Source: Bostrychus sinensis (lineage: Eukaryota > Chordata > Actinopteri > Gobiiformes > Eleotridae). Taken from it: a stretch of DNA of 64,000 nt. This document shows positions 48,068 through 59,984 of the stretch, piece after piece. Positions within the stretch are counted from its first letter, which is position 1; the number at the start of each line of letters is the position of its first letter. The stretch spans positions 6,826,129 through 6,890,128 of the forward strand of contig CM036244.1 of assembly GCA_020698575.1 (NCBI GenBank), written 5' to 3'. A model generated the notes under the pieces. The model saw only the letters and a list, made by a program, of their open reading frames with translations. It was not told the origin of the DNA and did not search any database. A program made the position numbers and the translations under genes.

Positions 48068-49842
48068 GGGTTGGGGAGGTGCAGGGTTGGGGAGGTGCAG
48101 GGTTGGGGAGGTGCAGTGTTGGGGAGGTGCAGGGTTGGGCAGGTGCAGGGTTGGGGAGGTGGAGGGTTGGAGAGGTGCAGGGTTGGGAAGGTGCAGTGTT
48201 GGGGAGGTGCAGTGTTGGGGAGGTGCAGTGTTGGGCAGGTGCAGGGTTGGGGAGGTGCAGGGTTGGGCAGGTGCAGGGTTGGGGAGGTGCAGGGTTGGGG
48301 AGGTGCAGTGTTGGGAAGGTGGAGGGTTGGGGAGGTGGAGGGTTGGGGAGGTGCAGGGTTGGGGAGGTGCAGTGTTGGGGAGGTGCAGTGTTGGGGAGGT
48401 GCAGTGTTGGGGAGGTGCAGGGTTGGGCAGGTGCAGGGTTGGGGAGGTGCAGGGTTGGGGAGGTGGAGGGTTGGGGAGGTGCAGTGTTGGGAGGTGCAGG
48501 GTTGGAGAGGTGCAGGGTTGGGGAGGTGCAGGGTTGGAGAGGTGCAGGGTTGGGGAGGTGCAGGGTTGGGGAGGTGCAGTGTTGGGAAGGTGGAGGGTTG
48601 GGGAGGTGGAGGGTTGGGGAGGTGCAGTGTTGGGAGGTGCAGGGTTGGAGAGGTGCAGGGTTGGGGAGGTGGAGGGTTGGGCAGGTGCAGGGTTGGGGAG
48701 GTGAAGGGTTGGGGAGGTGCAGTGTTGGGAAGGTGGAGGGTTGGGGAGGTGGAGGGTTGGGGAGGTGGAGGGTTGGAGAGGTGCAGGGTTGGGGAGGTGC
48801 AGTGTTGGGGAGGTGCAGGGTTGGGGAGGTGCAGGGTTGGGCAGGTGCAGGGTTGGGGAGGTGCAGGGTTGGAGAGGTGCAGGGTTGGGGAGGTGCAGTG
48901 TTGGGGAGGTGCAGTGTTGGGGAGGTGCAGGGTTGGGGAGGTGCAGGGTTGGGAGGTGCAGGGTTGGAGAGGTGCAGGGTTGGAGAGGTGCAGGGTTGGG
49001 GAGGTGGAGGGTTGGGGAGGTGCAGTGTTGGAGAGGTGCAGGGTTGGGGAGGTGCAGGGTTGGGGAGGTGGAGGGTTGGAGAGGTGCAGGGTTGGAGAGG
49101 TGGAGGGTTGGGGAGGTGGAGGGTTGGGGAGGTGGAGGGTTGGAGAGGTGCAGGGTTGGGGAGGTGGAGGGTTGGGGAGGTGCAGTGTTGGAGAGGTGCA
49201 GGGTTGGGGAGGTGCAGGGTTGGGGAGGTGGAGGGTTGGAGAGGTGCAGGGTTGGAGAGGTGGAGGGTTGGGGAGGTGGAGGGTTGGGGAGGTGAAGGGT
49301 TGGGGAGGTGCAGGGTTGGGGAGGTGGAGGGTTGGAGAGGTGCAGGGTTGGAGAGGTGCAGGGTTGGGGAGGTGGAGGGTTGGGGAGATGCAGTGTTGGA
49401 GAGGTGCAGGGTTGGGGAGGTGCAGGGTTGGGCAGGTGCAGGGTTGGGGAGGTGCAGGGTTGGGAGGTGCAGGGTTGGAGAGGTGCAGGGTTGGGGAGGT
49501 GCAGGGTTGGAGAGGTGCAGGGTTGGGGAGGTGGAGGGTTGGGGAGGTGCAGTGTTGGAGAGGTGCAGGGTTGGGGAGGTGCAGGGTTGGGGAGGTGGAG
49601 GGTTGGAGAGGTGCAGGGTTGGGGAGGTGGAGGGTTGGGGAGGTGCAGTGTTGGAGAGGTGCAGGGTTGGGGAGGTGCAGGGTTGGAGAGGTGCAGGGTT
49701 GGAGAGGTGCAGGGTTGGGGAGGTGGAGGGTTGGGGAGGTGCAGTGTTGGAGAGGTGCAGGGTTGGGGAGGTGCAGGGTTGGGGAGGTGGAGGGTTGGAG
49801 AGGTGCAGGGTTGGGGAGGTGGAGGGTTGGGGAGGTGCAGTG
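48068..49842. repeat. 16-bp array GGTTGGGGAGGTGCAG, right part
   Basis: About 110 units. Between 48980 and 49840 blocks of about 190 bp recur (GTTGGAGAGGTGCAGGG order). Confidence 0.98.
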
Positions 49843-49924
49843 AGCTGGTAGAGTTTGCCTCAGTCCTCAGTGCAGGGAGAGGAGAGCACTGAGGGAGGTG
49901 GGAGGGAGTTTCCTCGTCCCAGTG

Positions 49925-50015
49925 TCTGTGGTGAGGTGGGTGGAGTTAGGGGCGGTGGGTGGAGTTCGGGGAGGTGGGTGGAGTTAGGGGAGGTGGGTGG
50001 AGTTAGGTTTTAGGG
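49925..50015. repeat. Short array GGTGGGTGGAGTTAGGGGA
   Basis: Four degenerate units of 18-19 bp. Confidence 0.85.
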
Positions 50016-50045
50016 CTCAGCCTGAGCTGGGAAAGAGAACAGAAG

Positions 50046-50117
50046 ATAATATAATATAATATAATATAATATAATATAATATAATATAATATAATATAAT
50101 ATAATATAATATAATAT
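50046..50117. repeat. (ATAAT)n microsatellite
   Basis: About 14 perfect 5-bp copies. Confidence 0.98.
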
Positions 50118-50495
50118 TGTATCGGAGACTTTTTATTGGAGAGTTGTAAGTTCATGTCTCAGAGAACAACAAATAACTTTATTAATAACTGTAGTTTAAA
50201 ATTAAATCTGACAAATGTGCTGTGGTTAAACATTTGACAAAATCAATAAAACCTGCTCAGCTCTAGAAGGTTTAGTTTAGGTTAGACTTGGATGCAGAGG
50301 ATAGCGTTGGATGTGTAGATATTATTTTTATGAATAACGTTGAGTTAAGTTCATGTGACCTCAGTTCTTTCTGATAAATGAAGGAACTGACATCAACCAC
50401 ACAAAAAGAAGCTAAAGGAGAAAAACAAATGGGTTTTCTTTCCTTTTTATAGGAACCAGACCCAGAGATAACCAGCCCAGGCCTTTACCACAGAC
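50118..50495. other. Unique intergenic stretch, no gene seen
   Basis: AT-rich; nothing coding or repetitive recognised. Confidence 0.5.
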
Positions 50496-52018
50496 TGCTC
50501 CTCCTCTGCTCCTCCTCTGCTCCTCCTCCGTTCCTCTGCTCCTCCTCTGCTCCTCCTCTGCTCCTCCTCCGTTCCTCTGCTCCTCCTCTGTTCCTCTCCT
50601 CCTCCTCTGCTCCTCCTCTCCTCTTCCTCCTCTCCTCCTCCTCTGCTCCTCCTCTGTTCCTCTGCTCCTCCTCTGCTCCTCCTCTGTTCCTCTCCTCCTC
50701 TTCTGCTCCTTTTCTGCTCCTCCTCTCCTCCTCTGCTCCTCTGCTCCTCCTCTGCTCCTCCTCTCCTCCTCATCTCCTCCTCCTCTGCTCCTCCTCTCCT
50801 CCTCCTCTGCTTCTCCTCTCCTCCTCCTCTCCTCCTCTTCTGCTCCTCTGCTCCTCCTCTCCTCCTCCTCTGTTCCTCTCCTCCTCCTCTCCTCCTCTGC
50901 TCCTCCTCTGCCCCTCCTCTGTTCCTCCTCTCCTCCTCCTCTCCTCCTCTCCTCCTCCTCTGCTCCTCCTCTGCTCCTCCTCTGTTCCGTCTCTGTTCCT
51001 CTGCTCCTCCTCTGTTCCGTCTCTGTTCCTCTGCTCCTCCTCTGCTCCTCCTCTGTTCCTCTCCTCCTCTTCTGCTCCTTTTCTGCTCCTCCTCTCCTCC
51101 TCTGCTCCTCTGCTCCTCCTCTGCTCCTCCTCTCCTCCTCCTCTTCTCCTCCTCTCCTCCTCCTCTGCTTCTCCTCTCCTCCTCCTCTCCTCCTCTTCTG
51201 CTCCTCTGCTCCTCCTCCTCTCCTCCTCTCCTCCTCCTCTGCTCCTCCTCTCCTCCTCCTCTGTTCCTCTCCTCCTCCTCTCCTCCTCTGCTCCTCCTCT
51301 GCCCCTCCTCTGTTCCTCCTCTCCTCCTCCTCTGCTCCTCCTCTGCTCCTCCTCTGTTCCGTCTCTGTTCCTCTGCTCCTCCTCTGTTCCTCCTCTCCTC
51401 CTCTGCTCCTCCTCTGCTCCTCCTCTCTTCCTCCTCTCCTCCTCTGCTCCTCCTCTGCTCCACCTTTCCTCCTCTTCTGCTCCTCCTCTGCTCCTCCTCT
51501 GTTCCTCTGCTCCTACTCTGTTCCTCCTCTCCTCCTCCTCTCCTCCTCTGCTCCACCTCTTCTCCTCCTCTCCTCCTCTTCTCCTCCTCTCCTCCTCCTC
51601 TGCTCCTCTCCTCCTCCTCTCCTCCTCTTCTCCTCCTCTCCTTCTCCTCTGCTCCTCCTCTCCTCCTCCTCTGCTCCTCCTCTCTTCCTCTGCTCCTCTC
51701 CTCCTCTCCCCCTCCTTTCCTCCTCCTCTGCTCCTCTCCTCCTCTCCTCCTCTCCTCCTCTCCTCCTCCTCTGCTCCTCTCCTCCTCCTCTCCTCCTCTT
51801 CTCCTCCTCTCCTTCTCCTCTGCTCCTCCTCTCCTCCTCCTCTGCTCCTCCTCTCTTCCTCTGCTCCTCTCCTCCTCTCCCCCTCCTTTCCTCCTCCTCT
51901 GCTCCTCTCCTCCTCTCCTCCTCCTCTGCTCCTCTCCTCCTCTCCTCTTCCTCTCCTCCTCTCCTCCTCCTCTGCTCCTCTCCTCCTCTGCTCCTCCTCT
52001 GCTCCTCTTCTCCTCCTC
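50496..52018. repeat. 1.5-kb polypyrimidine tract, TCCTCCTCTGC units
   Basis: Almost only C and T on the + strand, interrupted mainly by single G in CTCTGCTCC and CTCTGTTCC. Blocks of several hundred bases recur (50690-50960 and 51060-51330; 51600-51760 and 51770-51930). Confidence 0.98.
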
Positions 52019-52210
52019 TGCTGAGAGTAAACTGAATCCTGTTGTGACTCAGCTCAGGCTTCGCTCAGAGAAACTTGAGTTGAGCCCAGAGGCTGAGCTT
52101 CTTCAGCGTTGCCCTCAGCGCAGAGAGACGTCTGTGCGTACGAGGAGCGAGCGCAGCAGTCGTGGATCAAACCATTCACTGCATGGGGGTGGTTTTCTTT
52201 TGTTACACTA

Positions 52211-52850
52211 AGGGCCATATTTACTAAGACGGTGCTAAACTGCGAGTGCAGTGAGAAAATATGCGGCCGTTATTAAAGTTGGTGTTGTGGTGAAAACTGA
52301 GACAAACTGCGTGGCCAGGTGCAAACAGAGGGGGCGGAGCTATTTAAACTTCATCATTGTGTGTATTGTTTTGTGTCATGGAAGGTGCAGAAGTGGAACA
52401 CAAATGGAAGCAAAAATTTAACTAAGAAGAGCTGAAAGTGCTGGTGAATAATTTTTTCATCCGTCACAGCAAATAGATCTGCAAACTCTAACCCTGCGGA
52501 TTTGTTCATTTCTTCTCCTTCGTCTCACACGAATCACAGCAGCCATCTGTGCAAAAGATTAGCACGTCCTTCTACAACGTGCTACATTTATTCGCTATTT
52601 TCGCACGCAAAGTCATGGTGAGCCTTGATAAATAATATTGCGGCGGTAAATGAATGAATTTGCATTTTCTCCGCCTTTCATTTTGCGCACTCTGGGAAGA
52701 ACGCCTCAGTTTACAGATTCATGAGGTCACAGGAGCAAAATCTGCTCTGCTCCTGTAAAACTCGCAAATCTCACCTGCGTCTGGGTTTGCTCCAATTTTA
52801 GCGCATCTTCTTCAGTTAGCGTGCAGCTAACCTTTGATAAATCTGGCCCT
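52211..52850. mobile_element. Decayed PIF-Harbinger-like element
   Basis: Ends AGGGCCATATTTACTAA and TTGATAAATCTGGCCCT are inverted; TAA and TAT flank GGGCC...GGCCC, compatible with a 3-bp target. Inside, ATG 52378 starts MEGAEVEHKWKQKFN, a stop, then EELKVLVNNFFIRHS, resembling the Myb/SANT-like DNA-binding protein carried by this superfamily. No transposase remains. Confidence 0.65.
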
Positions 52851-53210
52851 ATGTGTTGTATGTGTTTTGAACATGATCAAGTATATAATGAAATGGTGTT
52901 TCAATGTGAAGAAATGTTTCTGAACTAATGATGTGACCAGGACCTGACCCAGACTCAAGACGCCGCATGAAGTGCAAAGGAACAATGTGAGAGTCTGAAA
53001 TGTGGCCTTCATTGGAGCAGAAGTGATAACAACCAGGGGTGAAAGTAGATTTTTGCTTATGGCGGTGCTATAACAAATTATGCCTACATATATATTATAT
53101 TATACATTATATTATATAGCAGAAAAAGCAGACATATACAGACATGGCTTATACAGGGTTTAACAGGGTTTGAAAACAAATCAAACGCACCCAATAAAGG
53201 CCAACACACA

Positions 53211-53590
53211 AACAAGTACTTCTGCAGTAACAGAGTACTTCTGCAGTAACAGAGTACTTCTGCAGTAACAAAGTACTTCTGCAGTAACAAAGTTCTTCTG
53301 CAGTAACAAAGTTCTTCTGCAGTAACAGAGTACTTCTGCAGTAACAGAGTACTTCTGCAGTAACAAAGTTCTTCTGCAGTAACAAAGTTCTTCTGCAGTA
53401 ACAAAGTTCTTCTGCAGTAACAGAGTACTTCTGCAGTAACAGAGTACTTCTGCAGTAACAAAGTACTTCTGCAGTAACAAAGTTCTTCTGCAGTAACAGA
53501 GTACTTCTGCAGTAACAAAGTTCTTCTGCAGTAACAAAGTACTTCTGCAGTAACAAAGTACTTCTGCAGTAACAGTACTTCTGCAGTAAC
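53211..53590. repeat. 19-bp array TACTTCTGCAGTAACAGAG
   Basis: About 20 units; variants TTCTTCTGCAGTAACAAAG. Each unit has CTGCAG. Confidence 0.97.
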
Positions 53591-53599
53591 AAAGATGGT

Positions 53600-54270
53600 T
53601 CTCTGCTCCGTGTGACACAGACACACAGCTGTAAACACTGAGGGACAGTAGCTGCTGCTCGGGGGGACACAGGCAGCAGCTCCCGACTCCTGCTGCAGTC
53701 AGAGCACAGGAAAACTCCTTTCTGTCGCTAACTCGCTAATAACCTGCTATAGACAGGGGCGGCTCCAGGCAAATATCATTGAGGGGGCAATGGGGGTCCA
53801 TATTAAATAAAGAGGGGGCAATGAAATTCTGACGCAACAACATACACCAAAAACAAGAAGCAAAATATAAATTACCATTAGTATTGAGCATTAGTTCTAT
53901 CTAGACCAGTGGTGCCCAACATTTTTCGACTTGCGATCTACTTTTAAAGTCATCAAGGCCTGGAGATCTACCTTTATTTTTATTTTTTTTACCCCTTATT
54001 TCTATTAAACATAGTGGGCATTTATCAGGGTTATAAATATTGCAGTGGTTAAACATGAAAATAAAAATAACCACTTTAATAAAGTCACATTTTATTAAAC
54101 TAAAATGATAAACATTAATTATCAACTCAGGACAGGAATAACTGAATCTAATAAATGTAGCATTTTTGTCAGTGATATTTACAACATTCCATCATTTCCT
54201 AAAACTGATGATTATTATGGATTATAATAGGCCTGCTATATTTATAATTATGCCTGAATTAAACTGCAGT
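53600..54270. other. Transposon-like AT-rich sequence
   Basis: CCAGTGGTGCCCAACATTTT near 53908 is a motif frequently seen at fish DNA-transposon edges. No gene. Confidence 0.3.
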
Positions 54271-54274
54271 ATCA

Positions 54275-54960
54275 ATGCAGCTTATCATCAAAACTCAGCA
54301 TTATTTTAGTAACATTGAGCCAGATTCCTCCAGTGACCTGCCAGTGAGACCAAAACCTGACACGATCCACCTACACCATCAGGCCAAGCTACAGCTCCAT
54401 CTGCAGCCACCCAAGCCATCAGACTCAGAACAAGAAGAACAGGAAGCCAAGTCCACCAGTTTAAACATGAGTTGAACTGACTGTAGCACCCATCACGTAA
54501 GAAAGCAAGTTTCTGTCGGGTTTTAAAGCTGCACTCTGTGAACTCGGGCTCCTCCACACAATGTCATGGTCCAAGTTGCCGGACTTGCCAGTCCCATAGT
54601 GGCTTATCATCCATGGACCACAGCTGAGGTCATGGATGCAGCCGAAGTGTTACAGAACGTTGTGTGAGGAAATGGACAAACAATTACAACATCACCAAGG
54701 ACTTACACACAGCTGCTCTGACCATGCAGTGGGATGCAGAGAGAGCGGATGCCTGGGACAAGGACGAGGCCGAGGCAAGGGTCGTGGTCACTGGAACAGA
54801 GGACAGAGGGTCCACCAAGGACAAAATAGAGGCCAAGACCACGTATGGTACACTTGAGGACAGTTTGGACACTGGACTTGAGATTGTATAAGTTGGACAC
54901 TGGATGCGAGAGGTCCACAAAGATACAGTGAAGGACCTCGCCTGAGTGCTCCCCAGGGGT
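54275..54960 (+). mobile_element. Possible endogenous retrovirus gag remnant
   Basis: Broken + strand frames contain a short segment near 54570-54650 (VAYHPWTTAEVMDAAEVL) that recalls the start of a retroviral capsid region, followed by a Gly/Arg-rich stretch near 54750-54830 as in nucleocapsids. Several stop codons and no LTRs seen. Low certainty. Confidence 0.25.
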
Positions 54961-55696
54961 CAGTGTAACCCAGGTTACAATCTGTCTTTGCAAAATCTCT
55001 CACTCTCCCTGCGGTCCCTAAATGCACCTTGCTGCTACGCTGGTTGCGTCAGTCATTTGGATGTGGTCACGTGACCACGTTTAGCCTATTGCGGTTCAGA
55101 GAGCGGAAATATAAGCTGCTTCAGCCTGTCCTCATTCAGATGCGTGGGGGGAGGCCGAGTGACAGCAGCAGCCAGGTTCGTCTCCAAACAAAAGCTATTT
55201 TCACTCTGATTATTCTTACTGTGTGGTTAAATTGAGCTTCTCCATTGTTTGACTTCAGACCGTTCATTCTGTTGGGTTGGGAACCGTTGAATGCCGCGTG
55301 AGTCGAGAAAAACAATGGAACTGGTGAGTGACTGATTGCTGATGTTAGCATGCTAATGCTAGCGCTAGCATTAGCATTGTGCGGGCTGGCGCTGGCATCA
55401 GCATTAGCAGCACAGACAGCATTGTTTGCCTGCTGTATACTGTTTTGTCAGTAGCTAATCCCTAGCATTTAAATGCCAATTTGAATGAACACTTTTGTAA
55501 TTTTATTTTTCTTTGATGTGTGCACACCATTTATGTGAACATTATTTAAGGTCAATTAATTAATTTAAGATATCTGACAAGTCCTGTTTGTGTAATTCAG
55601 GCCAGGTGCCCTTGGTTGGGTCTAACGATGGCGAGCTACAGTACCACCAGGCTGGGAGCCTGAAGATCTATTCTTCTTCAAACAACTTAATCCTAA

Positions 55697-55801
55697 CACA
55701 CACACACACACACATTCACACACACACACACACACACACATTCACACACACACACATTCACACACACACACACACACACACACAACACATACACACACAC
55801 A

Positions 55802-55860
<59 letters not shown>

Positions 55861-55951
55861 TCACACACACACACACACACATTCACACACACACACACAC
55901 ACATTCACACACACATTCACACACACACACATTCACACACACACACACACA

Positions 55952-55983
<32 letters not shown>

Positions 55984-56075
55984 TTCACACACACACACAC
56001 ACACATTCACACACACACACACACACACACATTCACACACACATTCACACACACACACACATTCACACACACACA

Positions 56076-56120
<45 letters not shown>

Positions 56121-56284
56121 TCACACACACACACACACACATTCACACACACACACACACACATTCACACACACACACACACACACACATTCACACACAC
56201 ATTCACACACACACACATTCACACACACACACACACACACAACACATACACACACTCACACACACACACACACACACACACATT

Positions 56285-56349
<65 letters not shown>

Positions 56350-56364
56350 ACACACACACACATT

Positions 56365-56395
<31 letters not shown>

Positions 56396-56411
56396 ACACA
56401 CACACACACAC
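55697..56411. repeat. (CA)n microsatellite with TTCACA interruptions
   Basis: 715 bp of CA repeats with regularly spaced ATTCACAC, in places suggesting a 16-26 bp higher-order unit. Confidence 0.98.
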
Positions 56412-56799
56412 TCTCTGTCACACATCTGTACTCCACAGTCACACATCTGTACTCCACAGTCACACATCTGTACTGCACAGTCGCACATCTGGAGCAGAAA
56501 TGTTATTTTCTGTACCATCCTGATGTTTGGATCTAAACTTTTCACCACAGAGCTCTGACCTCTGAGTTTGATGTTACTGTGCCAGATGTGTACAGATGTG
56601 CAGTAAAAACATTTGCAGTCTCTGCAAAGATCTGAAGATAAAACTGAACTAAATTAAAATCTGTGTGGTTTCTAAATTTCCACAGGAAACAGCTCAGAAA
56701 CGCGTCATACAGGAAAACAGATAAGAGCAGCAGAAACCAGACTTAAACCAGACTTAGACCCGGTCCTGACTCAGACCCGGTCCTGACCCAGACCTGGAC

Positions 56800-56845
56800 A
56801 TGGCCCACACAGCGCTAGCAGTGTTTGTGTCGCTCTGCAGCTTCG
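56800..56845 (+). CDS. Possible first coding exon with signal peptide
   Basis: ATG 56800 encodes MAHTALAVFVSLCSFG, a short N-terminus with a hydrophobic core, then donor G|GTAAGA. The next 2.2 kb is minisatellite and no second exon is recognised in the window, so the product cannot be named. Weak evidence: one ATG, one donor. Confidence 0.3.
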
Positions 56846-56977
56846 GTAAGAACTAACTCTGTTGTGTTTGTGCTGAGTGTGAGCTGAGAGGAAACTGACA
56901 AACCTGGGTTAAACTGCTCTGAGAGTTAGGTTATAGCTTTGTTTAACCGGGACGTCCCACTGAGACCAGGCCAACAT

Positions 56978-59090
56978 CTGTTAACATCTGTCTCTGAACA
57001 TCTGTCTCTGAACATCTGTCTCACTCTGAACATCTGTCTCACTCTGAACATCTGTCTCTGAACATGTCTCTGAACATCTGTCTCTGAACATCTGTCTCTG
57101 AACATCTGTCTCACTCTGAACGTCTGTCTCTGAACATCTGTCTGTCTCTGAACATCTGTCTGTCTCTGAACATCTGTCTCTGAACATCTGTCTCTGAACG
57201 TCTGTCTCTGAACGTCTGTCTCTGAACGTCTGTCTCACTCTGAACGTCTGTCTCTGAACGTCTGTCTCTGAACGTCTGTCTCTGAACGTCTGTCTCTGAA
57301 CGTCTGTCTCTGAACGTCTGTCTCTGAACGTCTGTCTCTGAACATCTGTCTAACTCTGAACATCTGTCTAACTCTGAACGTCTGTCTCTGAACGTCTGTC
57401 TCTGAACGTCTGTCTCTGAACGTCTGTCTCACTCTGAACGTCTGTCTCTCTCTGAACGTCTGTCTCACTCTGAACGTCTGTCTCTCTCTGAACGTCTGTC
57501 TCACTCTGAACGTCTGTCTCTCTCTGAACGTCTGTCTCACTCTGAACGTCTGTCTCTGAACGTCTGTCTCTGAACGTCTGTCTCTGAACGTCTGTCTCTG
57601 AACGTCTGTCTAACTCTGAACATCTGTCTAACTCTGAACGTCTGTCTCTGAACGTCTGTCTCTGAACGTCTGTCTCTGAACGTCTGTCTCACTCTGAACG
57701 TCTGTCTCACTCTGAACGTCTGTCTCTCTCTGAACGTCTGTCTCTCTCTGAACGTCTGTCTCACTCTGAACGTCTCACTCTGAACGTCTGTCTCTGAACG
57801 TCTGTCTCTGAACATCTGTCTCTGAACATCTCACTCTGAACGTCTGTCTCTGAACGTCTGTCTCACTCTGAACGTCTGTCTCTCTCTGAACGTCTGTCTC
57901 ACTCTGAACGTCTGTCTCTCTCTGAACGTCTGTCTCACTCTGAACGTCTGTCTCTCTCTGAACGTCTGTCTCACTCTGAACGTCTGTCTCTGAACGTCTG
58001 TCTCTGAACGTCTGTCTCTGAACGTCTGTCTAACTCTGAACATCTGTCTAACTCTGAACGTCTGTCTCTGAACGTCTGTCTCTGAACGTCTGTCTCTGAA
58101 CGTCTGTCTCACTCTGAACGTCTGTCTCTCTCTGAACGTCTGTCTCACTCTGAACGTCTGTCTCTGAACGTCTGTCTCTGAACGTCTGTCTCTGAACGTC
58201 TGTCTAACTCTGAACATCTGTCTAACTCTGAACGTCTGTCTCTGAACGTCTGTCTCTGAACGTCTGTCTCTGAACGTCTGTCTCACTCTGAACGTCTGTC
58301 TCACTCTGAACGTCTGTCTCTCTCTGAACGTCTGTCTCTCTCTGAACGTCTGTCTCACTCTGAACGTTTCACTCTGAACGTCTGTCTCTGAACGTCTGTC
58401 TCTGAACATCTCACTCTGAACATCTCACTCTGAACGTCTGTCTCTGAACGTCTGTCTCTGAACGTCTGTCTCTGAACATCTGTCTAACTCTGAACGTCTG
58501 TCTAACTCTGAACGTCTGTCTCTGAACGTCTGTCTCTGAACGTCTGTCTCTGAACGTCTGTCTCACTCTGAACGTCTGTCTCTCTCTGAACGTCTGTCTC
58601 ACTCTGAACGTCTGTCTCTCTCTGAACGTCTGTCTCTGAACGTCTGTCTCTGAACGTCTGTCTCTGAACGTCTGTCTCACTCTGAACGTCTGTCTCTGAA
58701 CGTCTGTCTCTGAACGTCTGTCTCTGAACGTCTGTCTCACTCTGAACGTCTGTCTCTGAACGTCTGTCTCTGAACATCTGTCTCTGAACGTCTGTCTCTG
58801 AACGTCTGTCTCACTCTGAACGTCTGTCTCTGAACATCTGTCTAACTCTGAACGTCTGTCTCTGAACGTCTGTCTCTGAACGTCTGTCTCTGAACGTCTG
58901 TCTCTGAACGTCTGTCTCACAACGTCTGTCTCACAACGTCTGTCTCACAACGTCTGTCTCTGAACGTCTGTCTCACTCTGAACGTCTGTCTCTGAACGTC
59001 TGTCTCTGAACGTCTGTCTCACAACGTCTGTCTCACAACGTCTGTCTCTGAACATCTGTCTCACTCTGAACGTCTGTCTCTGAACATCTG
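56978..59090. repeat. 2.1-kb minisatellite TCTGTCTCTGAACG
   Basis: 14-bp TCTGTCTCTGAACG and 18-bp TCTGTCTCACTCTGAACG units with ACATCTG, TCTAACTC and CTCTCTC variants. A block of about 360-590 bp is repeated (57540-57840 resembles 57965-58430). Confidence 0.97.
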
Positions 59091-59204
59091 TCTAAGTGTT
59101 AACATCTGTCAGAGAGGTGCCAGGATGAATGGATGAAGTAGCCTAATATTCACTCATTAACAGCTGTAGTCCTGGCCCCCAGGGGCCCGGGGCCAGAGTT
59201 AAAG

Positions 59205-59470
59205 TCAGACAGATCCATGTTTGTCCCGGGACAGGGACAGATCCATGTTTGTCCCGGGACAGGGACAGATCCATGTTTGTCCCGGGACAGGGACAGATCC
59301 ACGTTTGTCCCGGGACAGGGACAGATCCACGTTTGTCCCGGGACAGGGACAGATCCATGTTTGTCCCGGGACAGGGACAGATCCACGTTTGTCCCGGGAC
59401 AGGGACAGATCCATGTTTGTCCCGGGACAGGGACAGATCCATGTTTGTCCCGGGACAGGGACAGATCCAC
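59205..59470. repeat. 28-bp array, each unit with a 12-bp perfect palindrome
   Basis: Nine to ten units with CAGATCCATGTTTGTCCCGG; each contains TGTCCCGGGACA, identical to its own complement. Some units have CCACG for CCATG. Confidence 0.97.
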
Positions 59471-59790
59471 ACTGTAAAAGAAAAAAAAAATGGTAAAAAG
59501 CTAAATGACAGCTGTGGCTGCCAAACAAATTCCCTAAAATTAAAGTCTGTTGTGTAAATATAAAAAATGTGCAAAAACACAAAATTTACGGACGTGGAAA
59601 AAAAAAAAAAATTATCATTATTTTACAGATTTTTAGTTAATTTTAGGGTTAAACAACTTTAAAAAACAGTAAATGACTGGCAGCTGCCAAACAAAAACCC
59701 TAAAATTAAAGTAGAATTCCATAATTCAAATAATGTGCAAAAACATAAAATTTACAGAATTTTCCAGTTACATTTCTACAGAAAATACCA
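59471..59790. mobile_element. Non-autonomous element with an internal direct repeat
   Basis: Starts CACACTGTAAAAGAAAA. Two 180-bp halves share AGCTG..GCTGCCAAACAAA, CCCTAAAATTAAAGT and AATGTGCAAAAACA. Resembles fish MITEs; no coding frame. Confidence 0.55.
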
Positions 59791-59984
59791 TTATTTAAAA
59801 GTTGTTTTTATGTATTATTCAGATCAAACATCCTTCGTTAAAAGTAGGGACAATGTGAAAAGTTCTAAAGCAAAACAATGCATTACAGCGTTTACACAAT
59901 CAATACATTTAATATTTAACAGTAGAAATATTACCCTTCATATGCAACATATACTGTAGTTAAGATCTGCATAACATCCCAACG

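Noticed and set aside
48071..49851. Two 590-codon frames (WRVGEVQGWGG type)
   Set aside because: Produced by the 16-bp array in several frames at once; intergenic and without a promoter.
55588..56523. HTHTHT 311-codon frame
   Set aside because: CA microsatellite.
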